Source: an uncultured Pelagibacteraceae bacterium (GTDB taxonomy: Bacteria > Pseudomonadota > Alphaproteobacteria > Pelagibacterales > Pelagibacteraceae). From it: 64,000 nucleotides of DNA. Below, piece after piece: positions 45,396 to 54,217 of this stretch. The stretch spans positions 1-64,000 of the forward strand of contig CACEBD010000001.1 in the NCBI GenBank assembly GCA_902557775.1, given 5' to 3'. Within the stretch, counting starts at the first letter, position 1. Each line of letters begins with the position of its first letter. A program made the position numbers and the translations under genes. The notes under the pieces are model-generated. The model was not told the origin of the DNA. It did not search any database and was given only the letters and a program-made list of their open reading frames with translations.

Positions 45396-45596
45396 ATGTC
45401 AGAATTTTTATTTAACTTTATAGGTTTCACTTTATTAGGTGCAGTTGCTATAGTTTTAATAATGGGTATTTATACTTTATTTAAAGGTGGAAGTACTAGT
45501 AAAAAATATTCAAATAAACTTATGCAGTTAAGAGTATTATTGCAATTTATTGCAATTATTGTTTTAGTTTTACTTGCCTATTTTTTTAAAGACTAA
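45396..45596 (+). CDS. HIG1-domain twin-transmembrane protein
   Basis: 66-residue membrane protein with two helices (NFIGFTLLGAVAIVLIMGI and VLLQFIAIIVLVLLAYFF) and the conserved loop SNKLMQLRVLLQ of the HIG1 (hypoxia-induced gene 1) family. Mitochondrial relatives assist cytochrome oxidase and supercomplex assembly; bacterial copies are common in alphaproteobacteria but their role is not established. The stop overlaps the convergent TlpA-like gene by 4 bp. Confidence 0.85.
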   Translation: MSEFLFNFIGFTLLGAVAIVLIMGIYTLFKGGSTSKKYSNKLMQLRVLLQFIAIIVLVLLAYFFKD

Positions 45597-46120
45597 ATAT
45601 ATTTTCTTAAAAGTTTAATAAATTCCTCGCTAGCAAAATCGATTTCACCAATCACTTTTCCGAATTCTTTACCTTCTTTATTAATTAATATGCTTGTAGG
45701 TAAGCCTCTTAATTTGAACCCTTTGACTAATCTCAATTCGGGATCGTAGTAGGTTTTTAGATCTTTTACTCCTATATCTTTAAAAAATTTATCTACTTTT
45801 ATATTATTTGGTTTTTCCATATTCACTGCAAAAATTTCAATTTCTGGTAACTTAGTGCCTAGTTTTTCTAAAGAGGGCATTTCTTTTCGACACGGTGCAC
45901 ACCATGTAGCCCAAAAATTTATTATCATGATCTTGCCTCTTTTGTTGATTAAATCAACGTCTTGAAGATTTGAGTCTTTAAATTTGAGTTCGCTAATAAT
46001 TTGAGGTTTTTCATGAATAATAACGTTTTTTGAAAAATCTTCTGCTCCAGTAAGATTTTGGCTAACAAGAGATAAAACTATTATGTGAATATAGATTTTA
46101 AAAGATTTACTAATTTTCAT
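45593..46120 (-). CDS. TlpA-like periplasmic thioredoxin
   Basis: 175 residues: a signal peptide or membrane anchor (about 1-25) then a thioredoxin domain with active site NFWATWCAPCRKEMPSLE and the cis-proline in GLPTSILINKEG. It probably reduces periplasmic disulfides, for instance during cytochrome c maturation. Divergent from argH, 30 bp between starts. Confidence 0.88.
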   Translation of the reverse strand: MKISKSFKIYIHIIVLSLVSQNLTGAEDFSKNVIIHEKPQIISELKFKDSNLQDVDLINKRGKIMIINFWATWCAPCRKEMPSLEKLGTKLPEIEIFAVNMEKPNNIKVDKFFKDIGVKDLKTYYDPELRLVKGFKLRGLPTSILINKEGKEFGKVIGEIDFASEEFIKLLRKYI

Positions 46121-46150
46121 ATTAATTTAAATTGTAAATAACATAGTAAA

Positions 46151-47533
46151 ATGAAAAATAAAACTGTTTGGGCGAATAGACTAAAGGGAAAGACATCACT
46201 TTCTTTTCAAAAAATAGGCTCATCTATAAGTTCTGATAATAGACTTTATGAGCAAGATATAGCTGCGTCCATTGTTCATACCAAAATGCTCGCTAAACAA
46301 AAGATTATTGGCAAAAAAGAAGGAACTAAAATTATCAATGGTCTTAAAAAAATTAAATCAAAGATTGATAAGGGAAAGTTTAAATTTCAAGAAAAATTTG
46401 AAGATATACATTTGAATATAGAAAAAAAATTATTTGAATTGATTGGCCCTTCAGCAGGCTTTTTGCACACAGCCAGATCAAGAAATGATCAAGTTGTTAC
46501 AGATTTCAAATTATGGATTAAAAAATCGTCAAAAGAAACTATAGATAATATTAACTCTTTAATGAAAATTTTAATCAAAAAAGCAGAGAAAAATGTTGAT
46601 ACTGTTATGCCTGGCTTAACACATCTCAAGAATGCTCAACCTATTTCATTTGCACATTATCTTCTATCTTACTTTGAAATGTTAAAAAGAGATAAAAAAA
46701 GATTTGAAAATAATATAAAACTTTTAGATGAGTGCCCATTAGGTTCAGCCGCACTAGCTGGAACTTCTTATAAAATAGATAGAAATTATACTTCAAAACA
46801 ACTTGGTTTTAAGAAACCAACTGATAATTCAATAGATTCTGTTGCAGACAGAGACTTTGCAGTAGATTTTTTATATGCCTCTGCTTTATGTGCAATGCAT
46901 TTATCTAGATTAGCTGAAGATTTTATAATTTTTAATTCAAATGCATTTAATTTAATTTCATTTGATGACAGTATGTTAACTGGTTCATCGATAATGCCAC
47001 AAAAGAAAAATCCTGACCCTGCTGAATTAATCAGAGGTAGAGTTGGTTTGAACTATGGCAATTTAAATTCGATGCTTACTATAATGAAGGGACTTCCAAT
47101 GTCTTATTTTAAAGATCTTCAGGATGATAAAAAACTTGTTTTTGATGGATTTGATACTTTAAATGACTCATTGGTTTTGAGTCTTGAGTTAGTGAATTCA
47201 ATAAAGCCTAATAAAAAAAATATGCTCAGAATGGCTAATGAAGGTTTCACCACGGCTACTGATTTTGCTGATTATTTGGTAAAGGAAAAGAAACTCACTT
47301 TTAGAGACTCTTATGCAGTTGCAGCAAAATTAGTAAATTATGCCGAAAAGAAAAATAAATTGTTATCTGAGTTATCTTTACAAGAAATGATGAAAATTTA
47401 CAAAAATCTAGATAAAAATGTACTAAAAATATTTGATGTAAATAATTCTATGAACTCAAAAAAATCCTATGGAGGAACTTCTACTGCTAATGTTAAAGCA
47501 ATGATTAAAAAATATAAAAAGGAGGTAAAATGA
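46151..47533 (+). CDS. argH: Argininosuccinate lyase
   Basis: Last step of arginine synthesis: splits argininosuccinate into arginine and fumarate. 460 residues, typical length. The fumarase-superfamily signature GSSIMPQKKNPDPAELIRGR is present, and the catalytic-loop region near HTARSRNDQVVTDFKLW and TPLTHLKNAQP-type segment (here MPGLTHLKNAQPISFAH) are conserved. Its stop overlaps the start of a small lipoprotein gene (ATGA), followed by lysA, an order seen widely in proteobacteria. Confidence 0.98.
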   Translation: MKNKTVWANRLKGKTSLSFQKIGSSISSDNRLYEQDIAASIVHTKMLAKQKIIGKKEGTKIINGLKKIKSKIDKGKFKFQEKFEDIHLNIEKKLFELIGPSAGFLHTARSRNDQVVTDFKLWIKKSSKETIDNINSLMKILIKKAEKNVDTVMPGLTHLKNAQPISFAHYLLSYFEMLKRDKKRFENNIKLLDECPLGSAALAGTSYKIDRNYTSKQLGFKKPTDNSIDSVADRDFAVDFLYASALCAMHLSRLAEDFIIFNSNAFNLISFDDSMLTGSSIMPQKKNPDPAELIRGRVGLNYGNLNSMLTIMKGLPMSYFKDLQDDKKLVFDGFDTLNDSLVLSLELVNSIKPNKKNMLRMANEGFTTATDFADYLVKEKKLTFRDSYAVAAKLVNYAEKKNKLLSELSLQEMMKIYKNLDKNVLKIFDVNNSMNSKKSYGGTSTANVKAMIKKYKKEVK

Positions 47534-47640
47534 AAATATTGGTATCAATTTGTATAATAATTTTAACTCTCTCTGGATGTGGAAAGAAATCAGAGCCAAA
47601 GTATCAAGGAAAATTTAATCATATACAAATAATTTTATAA
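47530..47640 (+). CDS. lptM: LptM-like small lipoprotein
   Basis: 36-residue prelipoprotein: MKILVSICIIILTLSGC gives a lipobox LSGC, then GKKSEPKYQGKF, the polar C-terminus resembling the CGxKGPL-type core of LptM/YifL. GGAGG lies 5 bp ahead of the ATG, inside the end of argH, and the ATG overlaps the argH stop. In E. coli LptM promotes LptD disulfide formation in lipopolysaccharide export. Placement between argH and lysA matches the family's usual location. Too small for most gene finders. Confidence 0.8.
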   Translation: MKILVSICIIILTLSGCGKKSEPKYQGKFNHIQIIL

Positions 47641-47644
47641 TCTT

Positions 47645-48874
47645 ATGCAAAATTTAAGATATGTAGGTAAAAATTTATTTCTGGAGCGAGTATCTATTCA
47701 GAATTTTTTAAAGAAAAATAAAACTCCCTTTTATATTTATTCTGAAAATCAAATAGTTTCTAATTATTTAAATTTTGTAAAAACATTTAAAAAAACTGAT
47801 CCTTTAATATGTTTTGCTGCAAAATCAAATAGCAATACAAATATTTTAAGAATTTTAGGTAAACTTGGTGCTGGAGCTGATGTAGTGTCTGGCGGAGAAC
47901 TATTAAAGGCTCTTAAAGCAGGCATTAAACCAAAAAAAATTGTTTTTTCGGGAGTTGGTAAGTCTGAGGACGAGTTAAAAATAGCAATTAATAAAAAAAT
48001 TTTATTGATCAACTGTGAGTCTGAGAGTGAAGCGAAATTAATTAACGAATTAGCAAAAAATTTAAGAAAAAAAGTTTCCATAGGCTTTAGGTTAAATCCT
48101 AATGTCGATGCAAAAACACATAAAAATATATCTACTGGTAAAGCAGATAATAAATTTGGTTTATCAATAAAAAATTTTAAGTCTTTTCTAAGAGAGATAA
48201 ATAAATTTAAAAATATAAAACTTGAAGCGTTAAGTGTGCATATAGGAAGTCAAATCTTGCATGATGGGCCATTTAAAAAGACGCTTAACGTAATGAATAA
48301 GTTAATTAAAGAGTTAAAATTAAATTTGAAATATGTTGATTTAGGTGGAGGTTTTGGAATTAATTATAGTGATAGAGAAAAGCCAATAAATCTTAATAAT
48401 TACGCAAAATTAGTAAATAATTTTGCAAAAAAACTAAAATGTAAAATTATTTTTGAACCAGGTAGATCTATAATTGGAAATACAGGTTTACTTGTCAGTA
48501 AAGTTCAATTTATAAAAAAAGGGCTCAATAAAAACTTTATAATTTTAGATGCAGGTATGAACGATTTTATGCGACCAGCTTTATACGATGCATTCCATAA
48601 AATTATTCCTATAACAAAAAATTCATCCAAAATGAAAAGCGCAATTGAATTTGTAGGGCCAATATGTGAAAGCACTTGTAAATTTGGAGTATATAAAAAA
48701 TATCAAAAATTAATTGAGAATGACTTTGTGGCAATCACAAATGTTGGTGCGTATGGCTCTTCATTATCATCAAATTATAATACAAGACCTTTAATCGCTG
48801 AAATTTTAATCAATAAAAATAAATTTAAATACATTAGAAAAAAACAAAATTTACAAAAATTGATTAATTCTTAA
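47645..48874 (+). CDS. lysA: Diaminopimelate decarboxylase
   Basis: PLP enzyme that converts meso-diaminopimelate to lysine. 409 residues. Fold-type III PLP lysine in FAAKSNSNTNILR, the glycine-rich phosphate loop in DLGGGFGINY, EPGRSIIGN and the DAPM-binding CESTCKFG. It lies 4 bp after the lipoprotein and 1 bp overlaps plsC. dapF is not next to it, unlike in many relatives. Confidence 0.97.
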   Translation: MQNLRYVGKNLFLERVSIQNFLKKNKTPFYIYSENQIVSNYLNFVKTFKKTDPLICFAAKSNSNTNILRILGKLGAGADVVSGGELLKALKAGIKPKKIVFSGVGKSEDELKIAINKKILLINCESESEAKLINELAKNLRKKVSIGFRLNPNVDAKTHKNISTGKADNKFGLSIKNFKSFLREINKFKNIKLEALSVHIGSQILHDGPFKKTLNVMNKLIKELKLNLKYVDLGGGFGINYSDREKPINLNNYAKLVNNFAKKLKCKIIFEPGRSIIGNTGLLVSKVQFIKKGLNKNFIILDAGMNDFMRPALYDAFHKIIPITKNSSKMKSAIEFVGPICESTCKFGVYKKYQKLIENDFVAITNVGAYGSSLSSNYNTRPLIAEILINKNKFKYIRKKQNLQKLINS

Positions 48875-49581
48875 TGCAATTTATTAAATCCTTAATTTTT
48901 AATATCTTCCTATATTTGGGACTTGTTCTAATTTTCATTTTAGCAATACCAACATTAGTTCTTCCTAATAAAGTTACAATTTTTTTTGGATGGTTATCAG
49001 CAAAATATATTGTTTTAATTTTAAAAGTTGTATTGAATACTAAAGTAATTTTTCATGGTGAAGAAAATTTAAAAAAAGTTGATCAATTTTTTGTCGCTGC
49101 TGCTCATCAATCAATGTTTGAAACTTTTGCATTACAAATTCCGCTTGATGGTCCAATTTTTATTTTAAAAAAAGAGCTATTAAATATACCTTTATTTGGT
49201 TGGTATTTAAGAAAAATTGGTTCTATAGCAATCATTAGAGAGACTACCACTAAAGAAAATTTAAATTTTTTTGATAAAATAAAAGAAAGATTAGAGAAAA
49301 ATAAAAGACCACTTTTGATATTTCCTCAAGGTACACGGGTTAAATTAGATGAACAGCCTCCCTTTAAAAAAGGAGTTGGTCGGATATATAAAGCGTTGAA
49401 TTTGCCCTGTATTCCAGTCGCATTGAATACTGGAAAAGTCTGGCCTAAAAATAGTTTTATGAAATTCTCAGGAGATATTCATATTTCATTTCTAGACCCT
49501 ATTATGCCTGGTAAAGAAAATGATGAATTTATAAAAGAAATTGAAAACAAAATTTATTCTGAAATAAAAAAATATTATTAA
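48874..49581 (+). CDS. plsC: 1-acyl-sn-glycerol-3-phosphate acyltransferase
   Basis: Membrane-bound enzyme that acylates lysophosphatidate to phosphatidate in phospholipid synthesis. 235 residues, an N-terminal TM helix, then the HxxxxE/D motif AAHQSMFETF (E in place of the usual D) and FPQGTR (Q replacing E of FPEGTR). Both variations occur in alphaproteobacterial PlsC-like proteins. The ATG overlaps the lysA stop by 1 bp. Its stop abuts the convergent tyrA. Confidence 0.92.
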   Translation: MQFIKSLIFNIFLYLGLVLIFILAIPTLVLPNKVTIFFGWLSAKYIVLILKVVLNTKVIFHGEENLKKVDQFFVAAAHQSMFETFALQIPLDGPIFILKKELLNIPLFGWYLRKIGSIAIIRETTTKENLNFFDKIKERLEKNKRPLLIFPQGTRVKLDEQPPFKKGVGRIYKALNLPCIPVALNTGKVWPKNSFMKFSGDIHISFLDPIMPGKENDEFIKEIENKIYSEIKKYY

Positions 49582-50478
49582 TTATTTTCTTCCAAAGTCA
49601 GGTTTTTCAGTATCCTGCCCAGCTTCAATAATTTCTTTTCTTACTTTTTTAGTTGATGAAAATATTTCTAGAAGCTTCTTACTGTCTTTATTTTTTATTG
49701 CGCTTTTAATATCATCGAGATTTTTTGAGTAATTATCTAAAACTTTCAATATATTTTCACTGTTATCAATAAAAATATCCTTCCACATCAAAGGATCTGA
49801 AGCAGCAATTCTGGTAAAATCTCTTAATCCTCCAGCGCTATATTGAATAATATCATTTTTAAATTTGTCCTCATTATTAATTGCAGTTCTAACAATGCTG
49901 TATGCAACCGCATGTGGAAGATGACTTGTTAAAGACAAAACATAATCATGGTCTTCAAATGACATGACTTTAACTTTACTTCCTAATTTGGACCAAAATT
50001 TTTCTAGATTTTCTATTTTATCTTTAGAAACTTGTTTGTCAGCTGAAAGAATACACCATCTATTTTTAAATAAACTTGAAAATCCTGCAGTAGGTCCGCT
50101 ATATTCTGTTCCGGCTATTGGGTGTGAGGCTATCCAACTAATATTTTTTAGACCTAAATTGTTAATAATTTTGTTTACTTCTTTTTTAGTGGAACCGGTA
50201 TCAGTAAGAATAGATCCTTCTTTTAAGTTTGATTTTATAGAAAGCAAAATTTCTTTGTAACTGCTTAATGGTGCAGAAATTATTATCAGGTCTGCATCTT
50301 TTGCAGACTCTGTTGCATTAGAACAAATATCAGCTGTAAAATTTTTTTTTAAATATTCCATGACTTTGTTTGACTTGTCATGAACACTTATTTTTTGAGC
50401 TAATTTTTTTTCCTCTGTTACTCTCAGAATTGAAGAACCAATCAATCCGCAGCCTATGATACTTATTTTACCGAACAT
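49582..50478 (-). CDS. tyrA: Prephenate/arogenate dehydrogenase
   Basis: NAD-dependent enzyme of tyrosine synthesis. 298 residues; Rossmann motif IIGCGLIGSSILRV, then TDTGSTKKEVNKI, ASHPIAGTEYSGP (active-site histidine region) and LTSHLPHAVAYS. Standard single-domain TyrA without ACT or chorismate mutase fusion. It overlaps hisC upstream by 11 bp, so the two are cotranscribed; HisC-type aminotransferases often convert the product keto acids. Confidence 0.94.
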   Translation of the reverse strand: MFGKISIIGCGLIGSSILRVTEEKKLAQKISVHDKSNKVMEYLKKNFTADICSNATESAKDADLIIISAPLSSYKEILLSIKSNLKEGSILTDTGSTKKEVNKIINNLGLKNISWIASHPIAGTEYSGPTAGFSSLFKNRWCILSADKQVSKDKIENLEKFWSKLGSKVKVMSFEDHDYVLSLTSHLPHAVAYSIVRTAINNEDKFKNDIIQYSAGGLRDFTRIAASDPLMWKDIFIDNSENILKVLDNYSKNLDDIKSAIKNKDSKKLLEIFSSTKKVRKEIIEAGQDTEKPDFGRK

Positions 50479-51553
50479 TTAAAATTTTTTTCATTTTTTT
50501 AATTAATGCAATATTTTCTGATGTTGTCCCAATTGTTATACGTAAAGAATTTTTAATTCCATAAACATCCATTTTACGGACCAGTATTCCCGATTTTGCG
50601 AGTAATTCAAATACTTTAGCAGAATTTATTTTAACTTTATCAAATTTTACCAATAAGAAATTAGTAAAACTTTTATTTGTTTCTATTCTCATTTTTTTAA
50701 ACTCAGAATACATTTTTTTACTCCATTTATTTACGTGGTTAATTTCTTTATTCAGCCATGGACTATCTTTTACTGCAGCAGAAGCTGCAAACAAAGCCGG
50801 TCTGCTAACATTAAAAGGTGGCTTAACCTTATTTAATGCTGAAATAATTTCTTTTGATCCATATCCCCAGCCCACTCTGAGACCTGCTAAACCATATATT
50901 TTTGAAAAAGTTCTTGTCATAACTACATTTTTAAAATTTGTAAAAGTTTTTAAACCAGACAAATAATCTTTATTTTTTACATACTCAAAATAAGCATCAT
51001 CCACTACTAACAAGATATCACTTCTTAGTTCTTTTCTTAAAAAGAGCAATTCTTTCTTTGGAATATATGTTCCAGTTGGATTATTCGGGTTAGCTAGGAA
51101 GACTATTTTGGTTTTTCTTGTAACTTTTTTGAGTATATCATCAGTTGAAACAGTGAAATTATTCTCTTTCGAATAAATAACTTTTGCTCCATTCATTCTA
51201 CTGTAAATTCGGTAAATTATAAAACTAAACTTAGGGACTATAACTTCATCTCCTTTCTTTAGGAACGATTTACATATAAGTTCAAAAATTTGATCAGAAC
51301 CTGATCCTAAGATTATTCTATTTTTATCAACCTTAAACTTCTTGGCTAGCGTATTTCTTAAAAAGGTTCCATCGGAGTCGGGATATCTTGCAAAGTTTTT
51401 TGAAACTTCTAAGTATTGTTTTCTTGCTTTCGGGCTAGGGCCAAGAGCAGACTCATTAGCAGATAATTTAATCTTTGCTAATTTACTCTTGAATAAGCTC
51501 ATTCCAGCTACATATTTCTCTGCAACTATCATATTTGGTTTCGGAAATCTCAT
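50468..51553 (-). CDS. hisC: Histidinol-phosphate / aromatic aminotransferase
   Basis: PLP aminotransferase, 361 residues. The PLP lysine is in TRTFSKIYGLAGLRVGWGYG; NPNNPTGTYIPK binds the substrate or phosphate, and LRITIGT closes the active site. Family members act on histidinol phosphate and, in tyrosine/phenylalanine pathways, on aromatic keto acids. The 11-bp overlap with tyrA argues for an aromatic role, but I cannot exclude both. A plain transcription start is not evident. Confidence 0.92.
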   Translation of the reverse strand: MRFPKPNMIVAEKYVAGMSLFKSKLAKIKLSANESALGPSPKARKQYLEVSKNFARYPDSDGTFLRNTLAKKFKVDKNRIILGSGSDQIFELICKSFLKKGDEVIVPKFSFIIYRIYSRMNGAKVIYSKENNFTVSTDDILKKVTRKTKIVFLANPNNPTGTYIPKKELLFLRKELRSDILLVVDDAYFEYVKNKDYLSGLKTFTNFKNVVMTRTFSKIYGLAGLRVGWGYGSKEIISALNKVKPPFNVSRPALFAASAAVKDSPWLNKEINHVNKWSKKMYSEFKKMRIETNKSFTNFLLVKFDKVKINSAKVFELLAKSGILVRKMDVYGIKNSLRITIGTTSENIALIKKMKKILNVR

Positions 51554-51613
51554 TTAATTAATGTATTATCTAAATTGTTTAAGTTTTTCTATAGCTCTTT
51601 ATCGTATATAAAA

Positions 51614-51642
51614 TTGACAAGTTTGTGATGATTTAGTAAAAA
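51614..51642 (+). promoter_or_regulatory. Promoter of the SAM-II/metX transcript
   Basis: TTGACA (51614-51619), 17 bp, TAAAAA (51637-51642). Transcription would start near 51648, at the first base of the riboswitch stem, which supports both calls. Confidence 0.6.
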
Positions 51643-51646
51643 TTAC

Positions 51647-51698
51647 TCGCGCTGATTTAACCATATTGCAAGCGCATAATAAATGTAGCTAAAAAGGG
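51647..51698 (+). promoter_or_regulatory. SAM-II riboswitch
   Basis: The segment carries the conserved SAM-II order: TCGCGCTGATTTAACC at the 5' side, GCAAGCGC closing stem P1 (GCGCT 51649-51653 with AGCGC 51671-51675), AAAT, then AGCTAAAAAGGGG at the 3' pseudoknot strand. SAM-II folds as an H-type pseudoknot that binds S-adenosylmethionine and shuts expression of methionine-synthesis genes in alphaproteobacteria. It lies 32 bp before the metX ATG and just ahead of a terminator. Confidence 0.95.
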
Positions 51699-51701
51699 GA
51701 T

Positions 51702-51727
51702 GCCCAGTTTAGCTGGGCTTTTTTTTT
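51702..51727 (+). terminator. Rho-independent terminator (riboswitch expression platform)
   Basis: GCCCAG (51702-51707), loop TTTAG, CTGGGC (51713-51718), then nine Ts (51719-51727). It would end the transcript before metX when SAM is bound. It ends 2 bp before the metX ATG. Confidence 0.85.
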
Positions 51728-51729
51728 GG

Positions 51730-52869
51730 ATGAATATAAAACTTGAGAATATAAAGAAATTAGATGTTACTAAACCACTTAAACTGGACTGCGGAAAAAC
51801 TATAAAGAATTTTCCTCTCGCTTACGAAACTTACGGAAAATTGAGTGATAACAAAGATAATGCAATACTTATTTTTCATGCGTTAACAGGGGATCAGTTC
51901 GTAACTGGAAATAATCCTATTACTAATAAAGAAGGTTGGTGGGTAACTGCAGTAGGCCCTGGTAAAGCAATAGATACAAATAAATATTTTGTAATCTGTG
52001 CTAACGTTATTGGTGGTTGCATGGGGTCATTAGGACCTAGAAATATAAATCCAGATACTAATAAACCTTATGGTTTAGATTTCCCAGTAATAACAATTAA
52101 AGATATGGTTAGAGCACAAGAGTCTTTGCTTGAACATCTTGGAATAAAAAAACTTTTATGTGCAACTGGTGGTTCAATGGGAGGAATGCAACTATTACAA
52201 TTTTGCGCAACGTTTCCTGACAAAGCTTTTGCTGCAATCCCGATAGCTTGTAGTTCAAGTCATAGTGCTCAAAATATTGCTCTGAACGAGTTAGCACGTC
52301 AGGCAATAATGGCTGATCCTGTATGGGATAATGGGCAATATGTTTTAAAAAATGTTCAACCAAAAAATGGTTTAGCTGTAGCGAGAATGGTTGGTCACAT
52401 CAGCTACCTATCAGAAAAAGGTATGCAGGAAAAATTTGGAAGAAAATTACAGGAGAAAGCAGACTATGAATTTAGTTTTAATGCTGATTTCCAAGTTGAG
52501 AGCTATTTAAGACATCAAGGCTACGCCTTTGTAGAAAGATTTGATGCTAACTCAGTATTGTATATTACCAGAGCGATGGATTATTTTGATCTTTCAAAAC
52601 AATTTAAAGGAGGTTTGGTAGAAGCATTTAAAAATCAAAAAACGAAATTTTTGATTATATCATTTTCCTCAGATTGGCTTTACACAACTAAAGATAATAA
52701 GGATATAGTTATTGCATTAAATGCATCGGGAGCGGATGTATCTTATTCTGAAATTATTACAGATAAAGGTCATGACTCTTTTTTGCTAAATGAACCACAA
52801 TTTTTAAAAACACTAAAAGGTTTTATCGACTCAATGTATGAAAGATTTAAAAATGAAAAAAGAATTTAA
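51730..52869 (+). CDS. metX: Homoserine O-acetyltransferase
   Basis: First committed step of methionine synthesis from homoserine, 379 residues from ATG 51730. Alpha/beta hydrolase-type catalytic serine in GGSMGGMQLLQF, aspartate in SFSSDWLYTT and histidine in KGHDSFLLN. An earlier in-frame ATG at 51700 would translate through the terminator hairpin and add a non-homologous MPSLAGLFFW; I prefer 51730, but it has no Shine-Dalgarno sequence outside the hairpin region. Regulated by the SAM-II riboswitch. metW follows with 17 bp of overlap. Confidence 0.95.
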   Translation: MNIKLENIKKLDVTKPLKLDCGKTIKNFPLAYETYGKLSDNKDNAILIFHALTGDQFVTGNNPITNKEGWWVTAVGPGKAIDTNKYFVICANVIGGCMGSLGPRNINPDTNKPYGLDFPVITIKDMVRAQESLLEHLGIKKLLCATGGSMGGMQLLQFCATFPDKAFAAIPIACSSSHSAQNIALNELARQAIMADPVWDNGQYVLKNVQPKNGLAVARMVGHISYLSEKGMQEKFGRKLQEKADYEFSFNADFQVESYLRHQGYAFVERFDANSVLYITRAMDYFDLSKQFKGGLVEAFKNQKTKFLIISFSSDWLYTTKDNKDIVIALNASGADVSYSEIITDKGHDSFLLNEPQFLKTLKGFIDSMYERFKNEKRI

Positions 52870-53446
52870 AGTAATAGCAGATTTATTACCTAATAATACA
52901 AGAGTTCTTGACGTAGGCTGTGGTGACGGATCTTTAATGAGCCTCCTTAATGAAGAAAAACAAATTGAGGTTCGTGGTTTAGAGCTTAATCAAGAAAATG
53001 TCCAAGAATGTATTCACAAAGGACTCCCAGTTATCCAAGGTAACGCAGAAACTGAATTACATCAATTTCCCGATAAATCTTTTGACTATGTAGTTCTCAG
53101 TCAAACGCTACAAGCTTTTTATGAGCCTGAAAAAGTTTTAAGAAATCTTTTGAGAATTGGAAAATCAGTAGTTATTTCAATTCCTAATTTTGGCTTCTGG
53201 AAAGTAAGAATTAAACTTTTGTTTTTTGGTGAGATGCCAGTTACAAAAACATTACCTAATACGTGGTATAATACGCCTAATTTACATATGTGTACAATAA
53301 AAGATTTATTCAATTTTTGCGATGAGAAAAAAATTATTATAAAAAAGGCTGTTGGGGTTAATGAAAATAAGACTTCAATAATTAAGAAGAGTAATCTAGA
53401 AATTAGAAACCTTTTTTCAAAAGTTGGTATTTTTTTAATAGGCTAA
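52853..53446 (+). CDS. metW: MetW methionine biosynthesis protein
   Basis: Class I SAM-dependent methyltransferase-like partner of MetX in many proteobacteria, 197 residues. The SAM-binding motif I is TRVLDVGCGDGSLM; FDYVVLSQTLQAF and SIPNFGFWKVR are family segments. ATG 52853 gives the usual short N-terminus; ATG 52838 is possible. Overlaps metX by 17 bp, so translation is coupled, and it shares the riboswitch. In some bacteria MetW stimulates MetX. Confidence 0.93.
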   Translation: MKKEFKVIADLLPNNTRVLDVGCGDGSLMSLLNEEKQIEVRGLELNQENVQECIHKGLPVIQGNAETELHQFPDKSFDYVVLSQTLQAFYEPEKVLRNLLRIGKSVVISIPNFGFWKVRIKLLFFGEMPVTKTLPNTWYNTPNLHMCTIKDLFNFCDEKKIIIKKAVGVNENKTSIIKKSNLEIRNLFSKVGIFLIG

Positions 53447-53447
53447 G

Positions 53448-54206
53448 ATGATAATAGAAATTATTCCATGTTTGAGTGACAATTATAGTTACTTAATTCA
53501 CGAAAAAAAATTTAATACTATTTCAATTGTTGATCCGTCAGAATTTAAAAGTTGCGATGAAGCAATTAAAAAGTATAAAAAGCTAGATTTTATTTTAAAC
53601 ACTCATCATCATGCTGATCATGTAGGTGCAAACTTAGAACTCAAAAAAAAATATAATTCTAAAATTTTAGGTTCTGATCTAGATAAAAATCGCATTCCAG
53701 GTATAGACATATTTCTTAAAGAAAATCAAAAACAAAAGATTGGGAATTTAGAATTCGAAGTAATATTTATTCCAGGTCACACGAAAGGCCATATTGCTTT
53801 TTTCTTTAGAAAAGAAAAGATTGCTTTTACTGGAGATACATTATTTTCATTAGGATGTGGTAGAGTTTTTGAGGGAACTCACGAGGAAATGTTTAATTCT
53901 TTGAATAAAATTAAAAAACTTCCGCCTGAAACGAAAATCTATTGTGGACACGAATACACAAAAACAAATTTGAATTTTTGTTTAACGTACAATCCTGAAA
54001 ATACATTGCTAAAAGAAAAACAGGTCGATATTCTAAAAAAATTGAATTCTAATCAACCAACTATTCCATCTACTTTAGGTCAAGAAATTGAAACAAATAT
54101 TTTTTTAAGGTGTAATGATCCAGAAATAAAGCATGCTATAGGTCTAAAAGACTCCTCAGAGTTAGAAGTTTTTTCAAAATTACGAGATTTAAAGGATACT
54201 TTTTAA
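53448..54206 (+). CDS. gloB: Hydroxyacylglutathione hydrolase (glyoxalase II)
   Basis: Binuclear metallo-beta-lactamase-fold thiolesterase, 252 residues, that hydrolyses S-lactoylglutathione in methylglyoxal detoxification. The metal motif is NTHHHADHVGANLEL, with further ligands in PGHTKGHIAF, FTGDTLFSLGCGRVFEG and CGHEYTKTN. The start is 1 bp beyond the metW stop, so it may belong to the same transcript, with no obvious link to methionine. Confidence 0.94.
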   Translation: MIIEIIPCLSDNYSYLIHEKKFNTISIVDPSEFKSCDEAIKKYKKLDFILNTHHHADHVGANLELKKKYNSKILGSDLDKNRIPGIDIFLKENQKQKIGNLEFEVIFIPGHTKGHIAFFFRKEKIAFTGDTLFSLGCGRVFEGTHEEMFNSLNKIKKLPPETKIYCGHEYTKTNLNFCLTYNPENTLLKEKQVDILKKLNSNQPTIPSTLGQEIETNIFLRCNDPEIKHAIGLKDSSELEVFSKLRDLKDTF

Positions 54207-54217
54207 CTTCAATAATC

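Noticed and set aside
51700-51729. ATG 51700 as the metX start
   Set aside because: It would encode the terminator hairpin as MPSLAGLFFW, not seen in MetX; kept only as an alternative because the preferred start has no ordinary RBS.
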